Shown piece after piece: positions 55,511 to 64,000 of a stretch of DNA of 64,000 nt. The stretch comes from Mauremys mutica (taxonomy: Eukaryota > Chordata > Testudines > Geoemydidae), in assembly GCF_020497125.1 (NCBI RefSeq), contig NC_059082.1, positions 26,310,965-26,374,964 on the forward strand, read 5' to 3'. A program made the translations under genes and the position numbers. The notes under the pieces are model-generated. The model was not told the DNA's origin and searched no databases. It saw only the letters and a list, made by a program, of their open reading frames with translations. How positions within the stretch are numbered: position 1 is the first letter of the stretch; each line of letters begins with the position of its first letter.

Positions 55511-56689
55511 ACAGTAGCATACTGTGTTGGGGCAATTCAGCAATATCTAGGTGCGTGGATGGCCAGGAGATCCTTTTTTTTCTCTGTATGACCCCTTGGA
55601 AAATATTCTCCTGGGGTAAAATTTGCACCTGAACAGATGGCCAGCATAAAGTGAATGTATTGCTTTCCAGTTACCCATGGCCCAATTCTGAGGATGTAGT
55701 GTGTTGTAGAGCTTCAGTTTTAGTATTGTGCTCAAACACATCAGCACGACCAGCTAGGTGCCTGAATATATTCTGCCAAGTAAGCAGCTAGGTTAGTAAC
55801 AAAGCCCTGTCTGTTTTAGTAAGTGTTGTTAATTACTGACTGCTTCAGCATATGAAAATGAACTTGGCTATTTCTTTTCAACTGTGCCTTTAGAAGTTCA
55901 AGATAGAGAAGTACAGTGTTTATTCAAGAAGGCTGTGAATCTATGTATCCTCAGCTAGATTATCACTTTGTAACATTCACAGATAGTTAACAAAACAAAT
56001 GGCTTCGACTGTAATGCAGGAGCTGAGTTCTTCAACTTCTTCCCAGCAACCAGACCTGCCATCTGATAATCTAACAAGGTGTGCTGAATTTCAGCAGTGG
56101 GAAAGAGAGGCCACTGTCTGTCATTTCTCTTAAAAATTAACTTTTGGTCTGAATGCGGAGCTAACTTCAAATATTCATTACAAAATATTGCTAAACTCTC
56201 AATTTGGATTGGAAGTGAATGCCATCAATCCTGCTCTGAAATTAATTTCTCATTGTGCAGATACTTATTATTAAAATTACGAGTCTGAAAAATCTTCCTC
56301 ACAGGAGCAGCCCTGTTGAAGTCACCAGTGTAACTATGGGCAGAATCTGGCCTGTTGTCTGCATGCGTGAGGAAGGGCTTTCTGGATCAGGTTCTAGATT
56401 AGGAATGAGCAAATGAGTTGTTAAAAAAAGAAAATCTTCTCGTCTCGTAGCCCTGCTGATTCGTACAGTTACCCCTAAAGGGTAAAATTGTGGCAGATAT
56501 ACACATCTGTCTTTTGGGGGCAATGCTCATGTGGATGCTCTGTGAAAACTTCCTGTCACCTTTCAGGCACTGAATATTGCTCCACAGGGGTTGGACATTT
56601 ATATGGACAACCAGAGTTAGCATAGTTAATGATAAAAATGTGGGAAGGGATAGTAAATCTCATGCTTCAAGGTTTAATCCAATCCCTAA
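55511..56689. other. Non-coding stretch, nothing recognised
   Basis: The boundary with the Penelope element is not sharp. No gene or repeat is recognised. Confidence 0.4.
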
Positions 56690-56699
56690 ATATTAGAGA

Positions 56700-56850
56700 T
56701 CAGGATGAGACTGAATGTGGACGGCAGATTATCCCACATCTCCTGAATGCACCTTCCTCTGAAGCATCTGATACTGGCCGCTGTCAGAAACAGGATACTG
56801 GGTTAGATGGACCTCAGGTCTGATTTAATCTGACAATTCTTATGTTCCCA
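56700..56850 (+). repeat. CR1 LINE 3' end
   Basis: It contains 'tctgaagcatctgatactgg', 'aacaggatactgggttagat' and 'acaattcttatgttcc', a well-known CR1 3' end. Confidence 0.75.
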
Positions 56851-59800
56851 AGGCTTGAGCAAGTATAACTGGGGGGAGAACAAAACATTTCTCTAAAGTT
56901 TTAAAAACAGAGAAGTTAATTGATAATGCTTAAAATCTGGAATAAATTAAAAAATTGGAATAAAATTCTAGTGGTGAGGGATTAGTGGGCAGAGTGCAGG
57001 TGAGAAAGGCAAAAGAGCATAATAAATGCAATTTTATAATGAGGATATTACACCTACACTTTAAGGAGAAAGGAGAATGACATGAGGCATCGGTGATGTG
57101 CAAGGTTTTTACTAATGAAGGAGCAGAAGGTTCTAGGAAGTTGGGGCTATTTTATCCTTTCCCAAGTGTCTATGAAACTTACTCTTCTGTATACTTATCT
57201 AAATCTATAAGGTTTAGGTAATGTAAGTGGCTGAAATTTTTTGAATTAATTTTTTCCATCCTAAATACCCTTTAATATGATAAACCTCATAGTACAGTTT
57301 ACTTTTTTTGTAATTTTTTAAAAATATTTTGTTGCCAAACCCCAAACCAAATCTTTTTCATATTCTTTTTTTCTCTCCTTCCTGTCCCTTTTTCAGTGGA
57401 AAAATGGAAAAAAGGAGAGAAAAAAGGAGAGAGGGGGCTAAAACGAAAAGCCCAAATATTTCTGAAACCAAAAATTTGATAAAAACTTCAAATAAACAAA
57501 AACTTGTTCCCTTTCAACATCTGTGGGACAAATTACTTTGGAATTTTCAAAATTTGTTATGAAATCTCAATAAATTTGAGTAGATTTTGTTCTAAGGTTT
57601 GTTTATGCCTTTTGAACCCCCACCCAGATTTGGGGTAAGTAGAGTGAGTGGCTTGGTACTCTATTTCCCCTAGTCATACCATAACAATTAAGATAAAATA
57701 TGTGGCCTAGCTTTTCATAAGTGATTAATGGTTTTGGATACCTCAATTTTTGAGTGTCCAACTTGAGAAACCTTAAATGGACCTGATTTTCAGAGGATGT
57801 GTGCTCAACACTTTCTAAGGACTGGACTCCTTTTCACTAATCACTCTTGAAAATGTTGGCCTATAACTGTAAAAATCTGACCAAAACATCTAAAAAAACT
57901 GGAGGCGTTTCAGCCTGACATAACTGTTTGGAATATTTTCAGTACATTCTAAATGCCTGAAGATAATTCATACATTCCAGCTTTGAGCCTTATTAAATGG
58001 AAAGTATGTCATGTCTATGTCATTTGCAAGTCTCTTTTCTTGTGATTTTTTTGATGAAAGGTTTCTGTGGCTTGAAGAACACCACCCCATCCAAAGCTGG
58101 CATGTTTTCTGCAAATATTGATGCCCAGAAAATCAGCTCACAGTACAGAAATCCTAATAATCTTCAGATTAATAGCACTAAATTTTTTTTTATGGGCAGC
58201 TCATGCAGAGAATTCAAAAGAAAAACAAATGTTTCATCGAAAGCACTTGGTATTTTTGTGGATAGAATTCAGGCAGGTGCAGGTTTACAAGCAAATTCAA
58301 ATACAGGAATGAGTAAACACTGCTGTTTTGCCTGTAGCAGAATAGATCACACAGACCAGCTGGAATTTAGATGGATTCTTTTTTTTAAATGAAATAATAA
58401 TAGGCAACTTTTATTACATTACTAAGACAGTAACCTAACAGTGGAATGGAAAAACATCATGGATTTTAGTATTTTTAATTTTTTCAATCAAATTATTTAA
58501 TTTTGTAAGAAAATGAAACAGCGCAAGGAAAAAGTTTTTACGTGTGGATAGAAGGTTTGCTGTGTTTCCAAATAATATACCTCTCATGAGATGAACTTTA
58601 AGCCAAAGGAAAAAAAAGTGTGTTTATATTTTTTTTTCTTTATATGCTTGTGCAGTGTCTCAGGGTTTTCATGACAAGTTACCTGTTTCTTCATCTGTCA
58701 TAGGAATATATTTTGAAATTTTGGAAGAGGGATTAGATTGCTGACTTGTAGAACCTTGACATTTGAATTTTTAAAGTTTAAGAATACTGTGTGGAGTACT
58801 TTTCAAAATGGGTGAACGATAAGCAATCGTCTTAAACCTAGACCTCCCCATTGTGTGATACAATTCCTGCTTATCTGATCTTACCAAAATCACCTTCATG
58901 ATGAATTTTGGGATCCAGCAGACCTCAGTGAACTTTAGTTCAATATACACTTGGAGGATTTATTGTATCCGTTTTTGTCTACTAGAAGAAAATGAGAAAA
59001 CCAGACAAATCAACTATTTGTTAATCATCTCAATAGCATGGGAATTTAAACAAATGTTACATATGCCTTCAAACAAATGGTCAGCTTCTGAACCACATGT
59101 TTAGTTAGAACACTTCTGGCTCTCTGGTGATATTTCTCTCATGTTCTTTCTAAGGATACTGACTATGCCTAAATTTCTTCCAAGAGTTAACTTACAAGTG
59201 CCATTGAGCTAAAGAAATTGTCACATCTGACATTGCAACTGTTCTTTACTATTCTAATGAAGTAAAAAATCACACTTCTTCTGCTGGGAGAAATTAAAGT
59301 GCTTGACCATCTGCATATGCATAATTCACAGTTTGGGTCTTGTTCCCGTGGTACCTGATTTTGATGTTATATGCTGCTTAAATTGCTCTGTTTAAAAGCC
59401 AGGACCAAGTTGTCCATCCAGCATCACATCCTCGTATGAAACAAATATAGAGTTTTGTTCCTGAATTGATACTTTTTGAACTATGTCGATAGAAATCAAC
59501 TCATGTTTTCTTTTTGTTCCCTGATTTATCAACAGCACACATTCTTAATTCGGGTCTATGCAAACGGATCAAGAAAGAACTGAAGACCAGCATTCCGAAA
59601 TAGATGCTGTCTGCTTCATCTTATGACTTCCTTTTAAAACTGAAAGGAACACTCATGGCAACAACTCAAAGTTTCCCTCCTCTATGTTTTCATGCCTGGA
59701 GCAAGCTGAACTGTGCTCCTCGCCATGGGCAGAAGAATCAGTTCTAGGGCAGTTGAAGTCTAGGGGAGGACTTGCGGAGTAAGAATGTGCAGGATCTGCT

Positions 59801-62800
59801 GTAATGCATCCTCTTGTGTCTTGCCCCCCATCACCATTGCCACAATCTTCAGCATCGAGATAGCGTTTGCTAGAACCAAATGCTGAAGCTAGAGTTCCCG
59901 TGCCAGGTCTGTCAGGTCTGAATGGATCCAGATATTGAAATTGGGGACTCTAGTATGAATCATTCAAAACTTAATCTTTCCAGGAGCTATGAAAAACTAG
60001 CTTGAAAGGGCTTGGGGGTATTTTTGGAGGAACGATCTTACATCAGACCCTCTTTTAGCCCAGCTCGTCCTGTTGGAAAAGCTACAACAGACACTCTATT
60101 AACTCCCCCATGCCAAACTGTTGTTCTAAATGATCCTGACATCAGTCATTCCCCTCCTCATTATTTAATTCAACTACTCTCCATAAGACTTGCATTAATT
60201 ACAAGTAATTCATGACATGCAGATGTTTCACTAACTTAATGTTTAATAAGAATTACATCAGAAGATTATTTATAGGAACAGTAAAGTACATTGATTAATA
60301 AAACATTTATGTGTCAATGACAATCAATTCAGGCTCCTGCAACTTAATTTGTTCATTATTTGTTTATATTGGAGGAAAGCCTAGTGAATCTTTAGTGATT
60401 TCTTTGATTTTTAAGAAAGTTTAGATACTTCAGGCCAAAATCTACTTTCAGGTACACACCTGCAAACCCTCTGACTTCAATGTGGATCTAACCTTGGATA
60501 ACATTCTGCCTTTTTTCCCTTTAGATAGGAGAGAGGGCCACTTGGTTTGGTTAATTGCACCTTTTAAAATGTGGTGTGCATTGCTGTTGGAAATGAGTAA
60601 GAAGTGAGAGAAAACATGGATACTTTCACAACAATAATTTCCCCACTGTTAAGAGAGAGGATGTACTGGGCACATTGGCTTACTTATTGTCAGCTCTTTT
60701 TCTCGCTTTAAATTGCAAGATATTGTAGGAACAGTCAATAATTTCCCTATTTTTTGCACAAGTTCTAATTTTAGGATGCCAGGATCAGGGGCGAAAATGT
60801 CTACCAATAAATATTTCCACATCTCAAAGGCAAGAAGTTCTTGAGGATCTTGCCATTAACAAAGCCTAAAACCACAAATTAAGGCACGGATATTTAATAC
60901 TTCAGTAAAACAAACATCTAAAAAATCACAACTTTATTTCATAAAATACTCTTTCCCTTGAACAGCAATTATCCTTCCCAAAGCAGGCATGCTTTCTATG
61001 CTAATGAAACAAAAGGGAGCAGCTGGTTTCCTCTATAAATCCATGCATGGAGTGTTTGTGCCATTGGAATAATGCTTTAAAAGCTTTACGTAGCATTGCA
61101 GAGCAGGGTTAGAGCAAAAGCTTGCCCAGTATTTGCACAGAGGAGTGGGGTTTGGGAAACCTGGTACAGGAATCTCCCACTGACTTGCTGTGTGACCATG
61201 AGGAAGTCATTTACCTGCTCTGTATCCCTATTTCTGCATCAGTCAGATGTGGCTAATTACACCTACTTTGATTCAGCTCTTTGTGCAATACAGTCTTATT
61301 TATCACAGAAGGAGAATGAGTTTTCTAGTCAGCAATTAATATGAATATGATTGATGTGATTCTCTCAACTAACTACAGACAGCACTGGCTGCTCAGAGCT
61401 GCACTGCGGATCACAAACTTAGTGTAAGAATATTTTAAACTTGAGTATTTTCAGTGACCACAGAAAAAGCATTTTCCTAGCGAAAAAATACAAAGAGGAG
61501 AAGTCACGGAGTAGCGGTTCTTTATTGGGACTTAGTAAATATTTCTATCAAAAATACTGCTTCAAGGCCTGACAGTAACTTACTTGTTCATAACTTTACC
61601 TCTCTAGACTGCTGAAGGCCTTTTTAGATTATTATTCTGAACATAAAGCAAGCAAATGGCAGAGAACAGAGATCTCGCTTCCAAATTAACATGCATGTGG
61701 ACTGAACTCAGTGCTACTAAGGTAGCTCCTCATTTTGCTATCTGAACCCACAGAAGAGAAATGTTTTCAGCTGAGGTCAGAACTGTGCACGAAGGCTCGG
61801 ATTCCCTCGTTTTATGCCAGTTCCAGGACTCGCTCCCCATCCTATTTCTTTTCAGTGTGATCATGTGTTCAGGATTTTAAGTGACTGTTGTAGCTTGCCT
61901 GAGACTGGGCACACTCTATGTGTGCTAGTTAATGAAGGGCCTGTTCAAAAGGCAAGGCGGGAGGTGTGTGTGTATGTATGTGGGGGCGGGCGGGGGCTGA
62001 CAGGCTGTTTCATGAAGCCCTGTTTCTGCTTTGGCGCCCCCTATTGGAATGTGCACAAAATCTAGGCCCGTGTTTTGAAGCACTGGGTGGGAATGACACA
62101 CACAACTGGGATGGAGGGAGGCGAATTTACCTTATTGTGGGTTTATTGTCACATTTTTCTGAGTGGGGCAGAGCCCTAGGTGTCCCAGTGGTGGAGCCTC
62201 CACTGGTTTCTAGCCATTCCAGTAGGAAGGAAAACAGCGTAGGAGTGTGACTTTGGGGAGGAGAACTAATGCACACAGGACAGCTGCTTTGAATTTAGTA
62301 GGACTGCTCATGTGCTTAAAGTTAAGCACCAGTTTAAGTATTTTGCCCAGATCCCCAGCTCAAGAGTCTTACTCCAGTGGAGTGACTTGGATAGCAGAAA
62401 TCTCTCATCCAGTGAGCGGTGAAGAAATGGTCATTTATTTCTTTAATTTCATACCTAGGCCACTGCAGCCAACAAACACTGTTTGGCTTATTTTGAAAGA
62501 GTGGCAGGAAACCCCAAGCAACCTCAAAGTTTAGAGAAACCTTCAAACATATCTTGCCAAATATTTACTGCCATCTGTCTCAGACGGCACCCACACACAA
62601 ACACAGCATCCCAGGCAGCGTTCCATAGAAACCAAACTGTGATTGTGTGAATGGCTACAACCATTTCTAGCCGTGCGTTGCTAATACATGTAACAACAAA
62701 AAATCCAGAGAGAGATTTTCACAGGATTTACATTCAAACATGTTTTAGGAAAAATTGTATATAATCCATCCCATCACACCATTGCGGCTTTGACTGTGCC

Positions 62801-62979
62801 TGCACACACATCGCAGGCTTCTGATAGCTCCCCGACCAATCCAGCTTTGCTCTTGTGCGGATGAAAGCACTGGCTCTCCCTGATGTGTGTGTGTCAAGCC
62901 TCTGATGTTAGAACAGTGCTTTGCAAATGGAAAGCAGTGCACAAGTGTTGGGTGTGACTATTCATAACCAGGCGCCTCA
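56851..62979. other. Long AT-rich non-coding stretch
   Basis: A foldback fragment at 57755-57805 is similar to 25614-25665. A possible but unproven terminal exon lies at 59536-59604. A further foldback fragment ('catgtgcttaaagttaagcacc') lies at about 62308-62329. About 60230-60420 is strongly AT-rich. No gene is recognised. Confidence 0.45.
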
Positions 62980-63180
62980 TGTGCTTTACAAATGCTAAAC
63001 ATCCCAGTGCCCCTGAGATGTAGGTAAGTGGTGTGGTCTCCCTTTTACAGATAGGTAAATCTGATAGGTTATGTGAATTGCCCAGTGCGACAAGGCAAGT
63101 CAGAAGCAGAAATGGGAAGTGAAACGAGGAGTCCTTAGTTACCCTGTATCACACTCCAACCACTAGACCTCGCACACCTT
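62980..63180 (+). repeat. MIR-type SINE
   Basis: 'cccttttacagataggtaaa', 'gaattgcccagtgcgacaag' and 'tcagaagcagaaatgggaag', ending 'ccaaccactagacc'. The order matches a MIR. Confidence 0.6.
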
Positions 63181-63365
63181 ACGGAAAAGTCCCATAGACT
63201 GTAATGGGCTGAAACTTACAGGCTTCTATAAAAAATTACTCTAAAACATGTACTTTTACTAGAGAATTGTAAGTCCTGCTTGCTTTTTTCAAACTCTCTT
63301 CCAGAGTTCTGTAGAAGGGCTATAATTCTATATGAAATTCTACTGTATGGTTGGGGGAAATAATA

Positions 63366-63692
63366 GCCTAGCTCAGGGGTAGGCAACCTATGGCACGGGT
63401 GCCAAAGGCAGCACACGAGCTGGTTTTCAGTGGCACTCGCATTGCCCAGGTCCTGGCCACCGGTCCGGGGGGCTCTGCATTTTAATTTAATTTTAAATGA
63501 AGCTTCTTAAACGTTTTAAAAACCTTATTTACTTTACATACAACAATCGTTTAGTTCTATATTATAGACTTATAGAACGAGACCGTCTAAAAACTTTAAA
63601 ATGTATTACTGGCACGTGAAACCTTAAATTAGTGTGAATAAATGAAGACTCGGCACACCACTTCTGAAAGGTTGCCGACCCCTGGCCTAGAG
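63366..63692. mobile_element. hAT MITE (63374-63684)
   Basis: The ends are CAGGGGTAGGCAACCTATGG and, reversed, CAGGGGTCGGCAACCTTTCA. The flanking 8-mers GCCTAGCT (63366-63373) and GCCTAGAG (63685-63692) match at 6 of 8. The 311-bp interior is non-coding. Typical hAT structure. Confidence 0.8.
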
Positions 63693-64000
63693 AGAAGTTA
63701 TCTATTATATTGTATACAGCTTTTCCCATAAGCTTCTTCTCTCTGGTGTGACATGGTTTAGTTTCTCCCCTGATGAAAGTTTCCCTTGAAGACACAGTTG
63801 GGGAGAGTAAATAGCACACCCAAAGGGCAGGGCTCAGAGAAGACAAGGTCTTTGGTATGCCTGGTACATCCAGGCACAGCTGTTAGCATTTGTGGACAAC
63901 TTGGCTCCACACCTCCATTCAGCATGTAGTCTGGAGGTGAAGAGTAACTGCTGAGCCGCCTGCTGATAAGAGGCAAAACAGAGATAAGCATCTTCTGCTT

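Noticed and set aside
1..64000. CRISPR-like arrays, operons or prokaryotic defence systems
   Set aside because: No regular repeat-spacer pattern and no dense coding; the window is vertebrate-like.

Overview
The window looks like nuclear DNA of a non-mammalian amniote, most likely a turtle. It is AT-rich, has no operons or dense coding, and carries CR1 3' ends, L2/MIR-like ends, many hAT and Harbinger-like DNA transposons, Penelope-like elements and endogenous-retrovirus-type LTRs. The turtle assignment rests on recognising repeat families and was not tested by a search. I found no host protein-coding gene, rRNA, tRNA gene or CRISPR array that I can support. The window reads as intergenic or intronic sequence whose content is almost entirely transposable elements of several ages.

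Layout. 1-316: short element with perfect 65-bp terminal inverted repeats (TIRs). 526-2100: decayed L2-like endonuclease region split by a MITE, followed by a Penelope-type 3' end (about 2200-2465). About 3400-6967: RTE-type LINE with an uninterrupted 1101-codon endonuclease/reverse transcriptase/C2H2 reading frame. 7330-8702: decayed hAT element with transposase C-terminus. 8725-9341: hAT MITE with an exact 8-bp target-site duplication (TSD). 9350-13440: mostly unrecognised sequence with CR1 3' ends at 11.4-11.6 kb. 13445-14174: second copy of the 0.5-1.2 kb L2/MITE block, bounded by a 23-bp direct repeat. 14-28 kb: foldback repeats, a CR1 end, MIR and L2-like ends and a small MITE. 28603-28957: a MITE nested in a MITE. 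29.4-29.7 kb: possible L2 RT remnant. 30510-32118: hAT/Charlie-like transposon with exact TSDs and an open but truncated transposase frame. 34.4-35.6 kb: tRNA-like SINE sequence and a hAT MITE. 40.1-40.5 kb: hAT end. 41852-42872: solo LTR. 44 kb: CR1 and L2-like ends. 50-52 kb: MITEs. 51911-55510: a Penelope-like element with RT and GIY-YIG remnants, interrupted by two solo LTRs, one of which itself carries a hAT MITE. 55.5-64 kb: a CR1 end, a MIR and a final hAT MITE (63374-63684).

The elements do not work together as a pathway. Their value is as a record of insertion order. The points most worth a second look are the intact RTE frame that lacks an N-terminal ATG, the hammerhead-ribozyme-like cores in two Penelope-type 3' ends, the three-level nest at 51.9-55.5 kb, the composite segment flanked by a 23-bp duplication, and the internally deleted hAT element with an open BED-finger frame.
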